DNA of 64,000 nucleotides, taken from assembly GCF_949628215.1 (NCBI RefSeq), contig NC_134280.1, forward strand, positions 930,001 through 994,000. Reading direction: 5' to 3'. The DNA is from Phalacrocorax aristotelis (lineage: Eukaryota; Chordata; Aves; Suliformes; Phalacrocoracidae). The translations under genes and the position numbers were made by a program. The notes below the pieces were generated by a model that was not told the DNA's origin, ran no database searches, and saw only the letters and a program-made list of their open reading frames with translations. Positions within the stretch are counted from its first letter, which is position 1. The number at the start of each line of letters is the position of its first letter. Positions 21,236-32,279 of this stretch are shown piece by piece.

Positions 21236-23499
21236 TTGTGGGGGAGCGAGGGGTACCGGGCAGCGGCAGGGGCTGCGGGTGGGGGGGAGGAGGCTCTCCA
21301 TCCCCGGAGCTGCGAGCCCAGCACTGCCCCGTGCCGGGGCTGCGCCGGCGGCGGGGTGGAGGCTGCTCTGCCCTCTGATTAAAGCCAGCAGAGGAAAACA
21401 AGGCAGAAGTGGGCCCGTGCCTTCTGTTGCTGCCTCCAGCCGCGGCCCCGCAGCAGCCTGCCAACAGGGCACTGCTCTGCCAGTTGTAAATTTTAATTGG
21501 CCATCTGGGGAAAGCACAAACCACTGACTAGAGATTAATCAGTAAATTAACCCAGGCATAATACACATTTCCCAGCGGGGCCCGGGCTGCTCGAGGCTGG
21601 GGCGGAGCAGCCGGGGATGCAGGAGGACTCGTGCAGGGATGCTGTTATTGCTTACTGCCGCGCCGCCGAACATCTTCCCTGTGTCCCGAAATTCCCTTCA
21701 GCGTGACCTTGGCGGTGCCCCTGATTTGTATGGCAGTTGCAGAGAGGTTTCCCTGTAAGTGCTCAACACAGATGGCACAGGTACCGCTGCTGCCGGAGGA
21801 AGAGTTGATGAATCAGTGAATGTGACAACTTTCCTCTGGTGAGCTGTTCGCTTGGCTGCGGAGGCGCCTCCGGGAAGAAACAGCCGTGTACCTGCGGCTG
21901 TGCCCAGTGGGGATCACGGGGGGGGCTGCTCTGTGCAGCCAGTGCCCAGCCTGTAATAGGGTTGGGGATAAACAAGCACCACCGGCACCGCGGAGGGCAA
22001 GCTTTCCATCCATTTTTTATTATTCTTCGCTCTGAAGAAAGATTTCAGGCATCCCTCGCATAGCAAGAAAGTCACCTCTGGCTTGAGCAACCCAGCCTGG
22101 GTGCCTCTCTAGCTGCCGGACCCTGATGGGGGCAGGCCGTGGGCCGCAGAGCCTCACGCTCTGTCTCATGCCACCCAGGGAAGGGACAAAACCTGCTTTA
22201 CCCCCAGCAGTCACGTCCCATGCCATTGGCACGGGTGGCAGGAGCAGCAGGGAGGAGCAGGGGGGTAAACACTGACCAGCAACAGCATCGCTGCCGAGTC
22301 AGGACTGCAGGAGCCTGGTGGGGTTTGGGTTCAGACACGTCTCACAAGGACATTTCCATCCACACCCGCGTGTCAGCAAACGCACCGCGGGGATGGCGGG
22401 TACCAAAGGCCGGCTTGTCCCGCCGCTGCGGGCGGCACCGCAGCGTCCCTCGTGCCCTTGCATTGGCCTGTGTGAGAGCCAGGACCCATCCCCGCTCCCT
22501 GGCTGCCTGCAGGCAGCCCCCACCGGGGCTGGGGGGCCGGCGGGCAAGGAGGGTGCTGCCCCACGGGGATGCGGTGGCCACCGCGACGAGGGACAGGACC
22601 AGCAGCCCAGGCCACCATGCACCCCTCCGCCGCGTGTTGCTTTAGCAAGGGCTTGTGTTTATCAGCAATTGCCACACAGCTGAATTATCACACTCGTTTT
22701 ACCTGCAAAGGAAACGAGAGGAATCCCGCTTCCAATGTGATGGTTCAGGGCAGAGCTAGTAATCCCTTCTTATCACAAATGTTGCATGCGGCATTAGACC
22801 AGGAGGAGACCCTCCCCGTGCAACCCAATGGCGTTGCAGGGTTTTATACCAACTTTTCTGTCCCTTTCCCAAACATACAAAATAAACCTGTTTCTGGTGG
22901 AAGGTTTAAATTCAGGTGGGGTAACGGGGGGAGAAATCCTCATCTACTTACTTCTCCCTTTGTATAGCTTCTGGCACAGTCCTGCGTGACTTCTGAGTGC
23001 TGTAGCTGAGCAGGGGGAAAAGGCAAGGAAGGAAGGAACTGAAAACAGCCAAAGAAAACAGGAAAATTCAAACTCAGCAAAATTCAGCCACATGACGGGT
23101 GGTTGTATGGCTCGTTTCCACCCAGAAGCTAGTGCAGTTCGCCTTGGTGCCACGGCAAGGTGGAAGCGCATCTAGCTCAGCGTGGGGAGCTGCAGCAGAC
23201 ACAGGCTCGTGCCCTTGCAATGGGTTTGCTGCTTGCCAGCTTCCCCACTCCAAATCCCCTGGCCAAAGCCTGCAGCAGCTCCTAAAGCCACCTGGGTCTG
23301 GGGATCACCAGTACCTCGCCGCTCTCAGAAACATGCTCTCAGGGACGTGGACCCTGGCAGAGCGCCGGGTGCTTGTCTGACAAACCCCTGGATGGCTGCG
23401 GGAGACAAAGCACGTCCCCTTCCAACCTGTGGTCAAAAATCCTCCCCAGTGTCCCCTGGCCCTGCCTGACACCCACACCGCAGCCTTCCCAAGCCTGAT
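21236..23499. other. Noncoding stretch with GC patches
   Basis: GC-rich at 21240-21450 and 22370-22640, AT-leaning at 21480-21560 (TTTTAATTGG, GATTAATCAGTAAATTAACC) and 22640-22960. Many 60-168-codon frames overlap on both strands. No domain, tandem repeat or element recognised. Confidence 0.45.
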
Positions 23500-26129
23500 G
23501 CCTAGTTAGCAGTCTCCTGGTTAGCGAAGAGATCAAGCTTATCTCAATAGATACCCTGATTGGTTGAATAAATGCAACTAGTGCAATCGGGTGAATTACA
23601 CTCGTGCGCTCTGTTTCTTACTTTCCCCTGGACACAAACCTTTGCCCAGTTTGTGAAGTGCTTTGGGGTATTTGCAGAAAACAGCACCGTGTCCACAACT
23701 TACTGTCAGCAGTGTAAGTACATCCTCCCTACCAGACTTGCTATTTTGGGGTGAAGTTTTGTAGCATGGTTCAGTTTATTAGCCCCTAGGATTGACTCTG
23801 TCACCCTCTGTCTGTTGCCATAAAGAACGAACCCTGATCTTCTGAATTTAAACATTTCTCCTAATAAGCGGTCCCTTAGCTGTGAATATATGGATGCACT
23901 GTTGTATCATGTCTGTGATTTTGCATTTTCCCCACTGTCTCTTCTGCCTGACATGATAATAAGCTATGTGTTAAGCCAGGAAAAAGCAATTTTCTCCTGA
24001 GGTTAATTTCTTTGGATTGCCCACCTGAAGTGGGGTGTTGCATATAAATTCTGATTTGTACTAAAGTGGGGAAGACTGGATAAGTTTTTTGGCATAGATG
24101 ACACAGGGCAAATCCTTATTGACATTCTGGGTGTTTTGTTCTGCCTTCCTAGCAATTGCCTTTGGAGGAAAATGACATTAAAACCATCTTTGGCTTCCTG
24201 GAGGCCAGCGCCTGTGTGCCTGGCATGTCCATGCCAGCAGGGAGGAGCCCCTCGTCTCTGCAGAAGATCCAAGCTCTGTTTGTCACTGCTGACCTGCTGC
24301 TGCTGGCCACCTCTCTGGAGAGGTCCATGCAGCTGCCGAGTGGGTGAACTGGGGTGATCCATGGACTGAGCTGCGACCGGCGCCCAGCAAAGCAGGGCTT
24401 CACCGGCCAGCCTAGCACAGAGCCCCGTGGTTTGGCCGGGAAAGGCTGTTAGAGGTGGTGACATTGCTGCTCGCCCTAACCCACTGTTCTCCTGCTGCCA
24501 AGGAGAAAACCCTGCTTGGAGAGAGAATCTCGGGCTAGTACAGTGCTGGAGAACATGCTTGCCCTTGGCAGGTCCGGAGCTCCCCCACCCATGCTGGTCC
24601 TCCCCAGGACTGCACATCAGGAGCCTGGGAAAGGGATGGAGGGTGGCCCCAGGGAGCGCCAGGCATCCCTGTACACACCTAGATGTGCCTCTGCAAAGGC
24701 TACAGCGCACTGAGGGCTGGAGGAGGGAACAACTGCAGGGGAGGGTTCCCCGGCAGGGCAGCAGGACACCAGGCAGCCCCGAGCGGGTGTTTGGAGCTAC
24801 GTACGGCACCACCGACGCACGGCTGGGATGTGAGTGGGGTTGGCTCTTCGGCTACCTTTCCAACTAGCTCCAGCTTTAAAACAAATAAAAAATGCCAGAT
24901 TAGCGGGTATTTAATGCTACCACATACAGAAACTTAGCTGGGGCACAGCGTATGACAGTAAACTGATGCCAAAGCTCACAGCTCATGTTCAATATTTCAG
25001 GTGGCTGCTCTTGCCATTGAACTCAAAGCAACAGCTGTTATTGCAGGAGCTTAAGCACACACTTAAAGTGCTGCAAAATCACGGCCCAGTTTTCAGTGGG
25101 AGGGTTGAATAGAAACACGTTTGGTGAAAACAGGTCTCGTTAGGAGCACGTTTCGTGGTGACGTTACCATGACCTGAAGATGAACATCCCACCAGTGCAG
25201 ATATCCTACTGACCTGCCCTGATAGCGGGAGCTGTTCCCAGGAGCTGTGGGGAGTTACAGCACCCCGCTCATCTGAGGATCAGATCACCTGGGGGAGCCT
25301 GGAGTGCCAACCCTGGGGAAAACAGCTACCAGCCCGTCACAGTGGCACTGGGGCTTCAAGGCTCTCCCTTGGTGGGACGGGGAGGTGCAAGGGGAAGGCA
25401 CATGCCTGTGGTGGAGGTGGGAGCGCCAAGAAGCCTCTCCACCACTGGAGCCGGACAACAAGATTTCCAGTTCATCCCTGTTAAACAAATAGATAAAAAT
25501 TAATCCTAGGTAAGGGATAGAGGATTGGGGAGGGAAAAGGAATCACATAGCAAGAAAATAAAATAATCAGAGGGAGAAGGCGTTGTGCTTTGGTGGCGTG
25601 AACAAGCATTTCACAAGAGCTGGGACCTGTTGAAAGGCAGAGAGAAGCCGGCTTACTCCGAGCAAAAAAAAAAGGCAAAACCTGCCCTCTCCACTAACGT
25701 GATGGAAATACTGATCTGAGGGTCCCACGCTCCGAGCCCCCTGGCCGAGTGTGGCAGCATACCGTCCTGGAGCTCGGGGACGGAGCCAGCAGCTGAAGCA
25801 CGCTCCCAGCACCTGCGTTTCTCCACACCGGTGCTGGAGGAGGCGTCTGTCCCACGGGCACGCCGAGGCACAGGCACGCCGAGGCACGGGCACGGAGACG
25901 CCTGGCCGGAGCAGGTCTGCCTCCTCGGGTGCTGGTCCCCTTCTCACCAGGGCTGCTGGAGGATTGCTGTGCTTGTGGGGCAATCAGCCCAGATATTTCC
26001 TCACCGAAGTCCATTTTCTTGCAATGGAGCCTAAAGGCTAGAAATTTTCCATCCGTTATTTCCCAGAGCAGCACGCCAAGCTGCACGCCCTCAGCATCAC
26101 CCAGCGCTTCACAGAGAGAAAAACTGGTG
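23500..26129. other. Noncoding stretch; long but unsupported open frames
   Basis: Holds the longest minus-strand open frame of the window (24003-24812, 269 codons). Its sequence resembles no family known to me, several plus-strand frames cover the same DNA, and no splice or promoter context supports it. A short imperfect repeat lies at 25855-25893. AT-rich parts at 23480-23960 and 24870-25100 may hold weak regulatory sequence. Confidence 0.4.
25855..25893 (+). repeat. Short imperfect tandem repeat (~17 bp unit)
   Basis: GCACGCCGAGGCAC occurs twice with A/GGG spacers, giving just over two copies in GC-rich DNA. Too few copies to call a minisatellite. Confidence 0.7.
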
Positions 26130-26290
26130 GGTTTTTTTTTTCCATGTTGCGATTAATATGTAAAACTCCTAATTAATGATGGGTCTCACAGCAGAATGCA
26201 TAAGTAATTCTTTTGTATTTGATAACAGGGTATATTTGAGGGGCTCTACACCTAATTATTACATATCAATTTCCTTAAAGGGTGGGCAGC
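26130..26290. promoter_or_regulatory. Putative conserved noncoding element
   Basis: After a T9 run the block carries GCGATTAATATG, CCTAATTAATGATGG, GCATAAGTAATTC and CACCTAATTATTACATATC: four homeodomain-type TAAT sites within 130 bp. It has stops in all frames and no repeat. Strong enhancer-like appearance, untested. Confidence 0.36.
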
Positions 26291-26899
26291 CCCTCTTTCC
26301 TGACAGCACCCAATAGAGGCACTTAACTACAGGCAAAAAAAACTCTTCAGGGGCAAGGGGAAATGATTCCGGTTGGTGATAATTCTTCACCCTTAGCAAG
26401 GAAATAGAAATGTTGGTGACCAAGAACCATGTTGCGCTCCAATGTCCGTCTTGGTGTGGCTGGGAAAGAGCCTGTCCTCCCTCAGCAGCAACTTCAGTGA
26501 GGCCCACGCATACAGGCAGAGGGTTTTGATGGAAGAACATCGATGCTTTAATAACTGGAATTGTTAAATCTGATCAGAGACGGAGACCTACAACGGCATC
26601 TCACGCTCCCTGAGCCCAAGAGCCACGCCGTCTTACTAAGTTGCAAAACCATCCAGATTCAGTGCCCAATTCAACTAGTGCGATTGGAAAAAGGAAGGAA
26701 AAAGAAGGCTGGTGGCCTCAGGGATTGGATCACGTGTAGCTCAGGGGGACCGCGACCCTCCTGGACCTCCTGGGTGAGCGTCTGGGTGTGTAAATGCTGC
26801 ACGCTGCAGGAGAGGAGGTTTTTCAGGAGGGATTTTGGGGAGAAAAAGTTTGTGTATTGGGGAGGGCCAGGCAGACTGGCGTATTCCTACTAGAAGTGA
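26291..26899. other. Noncoding stretch
   Basis: Mixed composition; open frames of 93 (minus) and 110 codons (plus) lack recognisable domains. Nothing structured. Confidence 0.5.
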
Positions 26900-27120
26900 C
26901 TGTGAAGAACATATGGTTTAATTTAATGCAAGAGACTTTGTAGATTATAATTGAGTAGATAATTGGGAAAGGATGATAATTGTTTATGAGAGGGAGGGAT
27001 TTAGTAATTATTCAAAGCTGTTTTAAAAGACTTATAAATACTCCTTGACAAAGGCCCAGGAGGGGCCGAAACGTTGGCTCGATCATTTCCCTACCTCTCC
27101 AGAATTAATGTTTAAGCATG
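26900..27120. promoter_or_regulatory. Putative conserved noncoding element with ancient-repeat motif
   Basis: The left part contains TTATAATTGAG, TAGATAATTGGG, GATGATAATTG and TTAGTAATTATTC in close series. At 27043-27077 it runs into a hairpin motif followed by GAAACGTTGG, listed separately. The combination suggests an ancient mobile element that has been retained as regulatory DNA; this is an inference. Confidence 0.36.
27043..27077 (+). other. Hairpin plus GAAACGTTG motif (decayed repeat or hammerhead-like core)
   Basis: GGCCC (27053-27057) pairs with GGGCC (27063-27067) around AGGAG; TTGACAAA precedes and GAAACGTTGG follows. This arrangement, a CUGANGA-like string, a short GC stem, then GAAAC, recurs in old vertebrate and invertebrate retroelement tails and resembles the core of hammerhead ribozymes found in Penelope-like and related elements. 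Here the upstream core reads TTGACAA rather than CUGANGA and an extra A precedes the stem, so it should not be catalytic. Family assignment is uncertain. Confidence 0.35.
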
Positions 27121-27129
27121 TATGATACA

Positions 27130-27440
27130 TCATTAATAAGGTGCGGTGCGCTGCTGAGCGCCCGCGGGTGCCAGGGGGCGGGACGTGGGGGTGCCCCAGG
27201 CTGTGGTACCTGTGCCCAGCCTGGCGTCCCCACCCGCTCCTCCCAGGAACCTGGCGGAAATGCCTTGGCACGGGAATCTGCAGGGGGATGTACCAACCAC
27301 GCACGTGCCGGGACAGAACCGTGCGCGAGGGCTGTGGAAAGGCGATCGGAGGGCGGCTGAGCCCCGAAGGCACTGCTCGGATGCCCTCGGAGGCACACGC
27401 GCTGCGGAAACGCGTGCACGAGCACCTCAGCGCCAGCCCT
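27130..27440. other. CpG-rich patch
   Basis: GC-rich with numerous CpGs. Six overlapping frames of 80-128 codons on both strands show the artefact typical of GC-rich DNA. Borders on AT-rich elements on both sides. Confidence 0.45.
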
Positions 27441-27479
27441 TGTGCAATGGCGTCGCTTTCCTTCACCCTGAACAGCGAA

Positions 27480-27880
27480 CATTGATATCAATTATTTAAA
27501 ATTCTGGACTGTCAAAATATATGTGAATAAACAAATCTGAGCGGGCAAACAACACTCACGTATACCAAATATTTCTTCTCTTCAGCGTGCCTCTCCAGAA
27601 AAGCCTGAACGTGTATCTAAAATAATTAGATTTTGTTCAGCAATCAAACTCAATCAGACGGATTCTTTGTGAACTACTTTTATACCCACAATGAGGAATG
27701 TGTGTCGTTCTCTGTGCATTTGCATATTTTTCCATAAACCTAAAACCAATCAATTTTGAAGAGTTATGATAATATAAAGAATCTGAGGCAATTACATGTC
27801 TTTTAAACAGGGATTCAAAATGCATTCCGCTGACAGTATTCGTGTAGTAAAATAGTCAAAACTCCTTTAACCCTTTCAGC
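27480..27880. promoter_or_regulatory. Putative conserved noncoding element with octamer site
   Basis: AT-rich, repeat-free, stops in all frames. It contains a perfect octamer ATTTGCAT at 27718-27725, AAAATAATTAGATT near 27619, AAACCAATCAATTTTG (CCAAT/PBX-like) and GGCAATTACATG. It directly precedes the CpG-rich patch at 27880, giving an enhancer-plus-island layout. Confidence 0.4.
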
Positions 27881-28100
27881 GACCTCTCCGCTAGGGCGCA
27901 GCGCCGTCGCTGGCGGCGGGGCCGGGGCCGTTAATTCCCCTGGTCGCTAATTCCCGCCGGCGGGGCCCGGGGCTGCTGCTGCTGTCGCTTTCACATGGCT
28001 CCGAGGTGGAGCTCGCATCGCGCGGCGCGGCGCGGCGTGGCCGGGGCACCCGTCCCAGGGGCCGATAGGCAAATTAGCCGTGCCACGCTTTCCTCGGCGA
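27881..28100. other. CpG-island-like patch
   Basis: Highest local CpG density of the window: GGCGGGGCC/GGGGCC repeats, two TAATTCCC words, and a CGCGGCGCGGCGCGGCG run near 28019-28036. It is short (about 200 bp) and no exon or splice donor can be recognised. It could be an orphan CpG island with regulatory or promoter activity. Confidence 0.45.
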
Positions 28101-30677
28101 TTATGCCAAATACCGCGTCAGCCACCATATGGGCTTGAGCAGAGACTTCTCAGGGATTTCAGTTTCATAAGCAGGGAGGAATTATGCAAAATGCTATAGG
28201 TAGGGCTTAGAAACGGTTTTTTAAAGCACCCATTTGGTGGGAACGACTGCTTAATGATTCTTCTCTGCGGTTATACCTGGCCACAGCAGCCTTTCCAATG
28301 TTTATTAAGTAGTTCAGACTTGTCCTTTCACATTGCTAGCGCTTTGATCCGGAGAAGGTGGAGCATCTCCGGAAGCCTGAGCGCGGGGGTTCGGACGGGC
28401 ACCCTGAGCTGCACATCCCCATCTAACAAGCCTCACTCCAGAGGGATCCTGGCACCAAAACCTTGCCTAAGCATGCATAAAAAGGGGATTTTTTTTTTTT
28501 TTTTAGTGTCTTTGTGACCCTGCTCTGCCTTCAGGAACCAGGAACACGTGCCATCCTGCAGAGCCTGTGCCCAAGGGATGGGGCAGCTCCAGAGCACTTT
28601 GCCATGGCTGAAATGTTCCATTTTTTTGAAATAACTCCCCTTTTTGAAAAGTCATAACCAACTGAAATATTTTATCAGTGGAACTCGTGTGTGAAAATGA
28701 AATGTTTCATGGAACCAAACCACCTGTGCCACTGCAGAGACTTTCACAACCCTTCGTTTTGGGCTTTTGTTTTCAATAAGAAGGTACCTCATAACATTTG
28801 GGGAACTTGTCACTTAAAAAAAGAATTCCACTTTCTAAAAACAACTAAAAATAGTTTAGCTTTAATGCGATATGCAGGATTTGGGGCTGATGTCAGGACA
28901 AAAGCATTAAATCAGCCAACACACTGGAAAGACCAACCCGCTGTCAGTCACTGAGGTGAAAGCATGGAGAAGGTCAGACCCAGCCCATACTAGCAAAGGC
29001 GGGACGTCCTAACTCGAGTTCAGACCTGACCCAAAGCAACAGCTCTTGGCAGAACCTCAGACAAGTACGTTTTGGGCTGCTTTAACTTCTCAATCCTGTT
29101 TTTCCACCAGTTCTGAAGACAAAACTGATCCCTTTCTCTCTCTCAGCAGAACTCGTTCTTCATTCTTGCCTTTTGGTCTCATTTTACTACATCTCAGCCG
29201 TCTCTACAGACAGGCTGCGGCGGAACCTCTCAGTGCGACACGCCGTGGCCTTGGCTTAAACAAACATTCAGACGGCTCCGAGTCTTTTGTCGATTTAAAG
29301 AAAATGGGAAAAGTATTCCTATGTATTTCTTTTATGGTGACAGACGGCATCTGGACTCAATGTTGACCCAAGCTGAGTATCTCCTTTTCACCTAGGAAAG
29401 GCCCTTTGGCTGCAGAGCACCTTCTAATATAATTATTTTAAAATAAGGAGCACAAAAGCCTACTTTTCACTGGTTATAGCCTGCAATGCAACTGTTACAA
29501 GCAGTCGGTATTTTTAAAAGTGATTTCCCTTAATGACCCAACCAGTGTTCTTTCAAAGTGGTGGGTTGGGTTGGTGTCCATTAGTAATCCTGGTGTTATG
29601 TTTCTTTTTACAGTTTTTGAGGCTTTTGGCAGACAGTTGTGGTGGATGAATTTATACTGCGTGAGTCTTGGTAGTTTTTACTTTATACCACAGACAACAC
29701 TTCTGAGATTATTTTTTTTTTTTAATATACCAGGCAATTATTTAGTGAAAATGAAGAGCTCTTGGGTAATATTTTTGAAAAAAAGAAAACAAAAGACCAA
29801 AAACCAAAACGAACCCCCACATTAAAGTGACTTTAAAGATCTATTAAAATTTCGCATTTCTGCCTATAGGGACAATAGCGTCAGCAATAGAGCAGCGCTC
29901 TGGGGTACACAGAAGACCCAAACCACCGACTCTGTGCTGGGCCGGAGGAAGACAGCATGCTTCACACTCCATGTCTGCCGTAGCAAACTCTTTATTTATT
30001 GCAAGGTGTTAGAGAAGCAATTCGGTGCATAAATAAACCAGCTCAGAGGATGTTGGGCTTGTTTGTTTACGTAGCGAATCACTGAGTTCACCCTTTCGTG
30101 CGAGAGGGACCGTCCTCCCAGCGATGGTGTCACCAGGCTCTGCGTCAAAGGACAGCAGGAAATGCAAAAAGCCTCGTAACGAGGAGTTACGTTAAATTAC
30201 ATCTACTCTGAGATTAATACCGACATTTATGGAGAAACTACATCCACCTTGGTGGCAACAATTAAAATACAGCTGTCAGTTCCCCAGCCGTATCGTGTGT
30301 GCGCAACATGCCTCAGCTGAAAGACCTACATATATCCGAGGAATACGCTCATTCAGGAAAAACCAGGTGGAGAAAGAAGATATCTACAGTGTGCCTGACA
30401 GGGAGGAAAGCATGTTTGCTCAGAATATATTGGAGACCCAGATTCGGAGGAGGTCATGCTTGTGAAAATATTACCACTGTAATATTGCCAAGGTCATGTC
30501 TGAAGGCGGGTCTGGGCTGTGCAGGAGCCGGCATGTTAAATATGTGCGGGAGCAGCACACCTGGAGCACCCTCCCTTTCCACTGCCTTCCCTCCTTTGGC
30601 ACCCCAGAGTTAAATGCTGTCGCTACATTTCCCTCGATGTGCCTTTGCCTCCATCCTCCACACTCCCCGTGGCTTGT
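28101..30677. other. Noncoding stretch, AT-leaning
   Basis: A conserved-looking segment continues to about 28260 (GCAGGGAGGAATTATGCAAAATG). Poly-T at 28487-28504. From 29380 to 29870 the DNA is AT-rich with T and A runs. Open frames up to 106 codons have no recognisable domain. Confidence 0.4.
28487..28504 (+). repeat. Poly-T tract
   Basis: Eighteen-base T run following AAAAGGGGA. Simple repeat; no retroelement is recognisable beside it. Confidence 0.9.
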
Positions 30678-30786
30678 GGACCCCCAGTCCTCTCCAGACC
30701 TCTGTGGACCCCCAGTCCTCTCCAGACCTTTGCGGACCCCCAGTCGTCCCCAGACCTTTGCGGACCCCTAGACTTCTCCAGACCCG
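30678..30786 (+). repeat. Minisatellite, 28-bp unit, about 4 copies
   Basis: Units start at 30678, 30706, 30734 and 30762, each beginning GGACCCC and containing CTCCAGACCT or a close variant. The last copy is the most diverged. Because 28 is not a multiple of three, three plus-strand frames cross the array with the same peptide-like repeats; these are artefacts. Confidence 0.95.
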
Positions 30787-30852
30787 CTCCCTGCCCTAAA
30801 TGTCATGTTTCCCCAGTTGCAAGCCTGCTGTGGTGCACTGGTGGCACAACGG

Positions 30853-30948
30853 TGGCTGAATTGTTCTGCTTTCAGGAAACTTTTAATCAAACAGAATTTC
30901 AGAGAAGTGATTGTTTAATTTTGGCCTGAGCTTTCGGTCTGCGCGTTA
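30853..30948 (+). repeat. Copy A of a ~96-bp duplicated element
   Basis: Aligns by eye at roughly 75-80% identity with 31800-31895, with nearly no gaps. Shared blocks include TGAATTGTT, CTTTCAGGAAA, TTTTAATCAAA and TTTAATTTTGGCCT. Most differences are C/T or G/A transitions, and this copy keeps the C/G states. I do not recognise the family. Confidence 0.75.
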
Positions 30949-30999
30949 GCGGCTCAGTCGCTACAGGCAAGAGAGACGTGGCTCCCCCCGACCTCCCCT

Positions 31000-31539
31000 G
31001 TGAACTTCAAGCAGCAGAAAGGAGGAGCGGGGCATTGGCCAGTTCAGTATCTGGATAGCTCGGGGCTGGGGGCAGGAGGAGGTACCAGACACCAATAAAT
31101 GTGGTTTTCAGCTCATGTCACTGAAGGTAAAGATCACACTGGCAAAAACTTTGTAGAACAACCCAGGAAACAACACCGCAGTGACACCGTCTTTGTGGGC
31201 TGCGGTGACGCGCCGGTCCAGGACAGAGGAAGAACAGGATTAGCTATATTTTATAAGCGCTAATTCTTTCAGGTATAACCCGTGCTCCTGGCCGGGTGGG
31301 AAGGGGCAGGGGGAGGCGAGGCAGGAGGCAGGGGTGCGCAAAGAGCAGCCGCCGCAGTTGTGTGTGAGACCCAAGGGTGCCGGCGATGCGCGCTGCAGAG
31401 CCGCGGTGCACGTAAATTCATATTTATTCGCCTTGCCGCTCTTCTGAGAGGTGGCGAAATTCATTCTGCCTTTCTGTCATTTGTTTTCCTGCTGGAATAT
31501 CTTTCACAAACATTTCCAGTGTCCTCTCCCCTTGCAAAT
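31000..31539. other. Noncoding stretch between duplicated copies
   Basis: GC-leaning sequence with a G-rich patch at 31290-31400. Opposed open frames of 74 and 87 codons show no domain. Confidence 0.45.
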
Positions 31540-31799
31540 GAGTAATGGGGGAAAGTAACTTTGGAAATGACATTGCAATGTAATCATCCATATTGTGTAT
31601 TGTGGTTAAAATTGATTAAAATAATATTGAAACTCCCCCAAGGGATTATGCAATTATAAGTCAAGTCCCAAATGGAAAAGGTTTTTGAGAACTTGGCAGA
31701 TGTCTTAATGAAAATGAAGCATTATAGTAATATATTAGTGCTATTTGTATGTTATTGACAGCAAGATCACTAAACTGTATAAATTACTGTCCAGAAGAA

Positions 31800-31895
31800 T
31801 GGTTGAATTGTTTTTCTTTCAGGAAATTTTTAATCAAATATAATTTCGGAAAAATAATTTTTAATTTTGGCCTTAGCTTTTGATCTGCACGTTGA
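31800..31895 (+). repeat. Copy B of the ~96-bp duplicated element
   Basis: Same orientation as copy A, offset 947 bp (946 after one single-base gap). It carries mostly A/T at the transition differences and lies within the AT-rich block, whereas copy A is embedded in GC-richer DNA. Either an old local duplication or two insertions of one ancient repeat family. Confidence 0.75.
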
Positions 31896-31922
31896 TGGAC
31901 CAATTATTAAACCGAGTTTTAG

Positions 31923-31933
31923 CCCCCCCCCCC
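31923..31933 (+). repeat. Poly-C tract
   Basis: Eleven consecutive C after TTTTAG. Simple repeat. Confidence 0.9.
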
Positions 31934-31990
31934 ATTTGCTTTGAAAGCTGACGGTTTAAATATTTGATTTTACACCCGTTTTGCTTTATT

Positions 31991-32279
31991 ACAAAATAAA
32001 TTCTGGCTAGTGCCATGGACTATTACGTGCAGCCGTGCAATGAAAGGCAGCAGAAGGCTTCCAACTTCTGTTTGCCGTAACAAAGCTGCCCTCCTGGCAC
32101 AGCCTCCTCCGAAGGCTCTCGCTGAGCCAGCAGTGAAACACTGCGGCGGGCACGCTCCCCCCCAGGAAGGCAGGTAATCGTCTTCCACTCGGGGAATTTT
32201 GAACCCTTTAAAGCCTGCCTCATTAGGCATTCACTTAAAAGGGCTTGGGATTTGGCTGTTGTTTTTCTTTTGCCCTGCA
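31991..32279. other. Noncoding stretch
   Basis: Mixed sequence; two overlapping minus-strand frames (85-86 codons) without a domain. Confidence 0.45.

Larger units (their letters stand above)
31540..31990. promoter_or_regulatory. Putative conserved noncoding element, includes duplicated copy B
   Basis: AT-rich, stops in all frames. Contains GAATGACATTGC-like strings, TGTAATCATCC, AAATTGATTAAAATAATATTG and TATAGTAATATATTAG. The duplicated element copy B occupies 31800-31895 and a C11 run lies at 31923-31933. Confidence 0.36.

Noticed and set aside
24003..24812. 269-codon open frame, minus strand
   Set aside because: No recognisable domain, other frames open over the same GC-rich DNA on the plus strand, and no splice or promoter context.
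30678..30786. CRISPR-like direct repeats
   Set aside because: Units are contiguous 28-mers without unique spacers, and the host DNA is vertebrate; it is a minisatellite.
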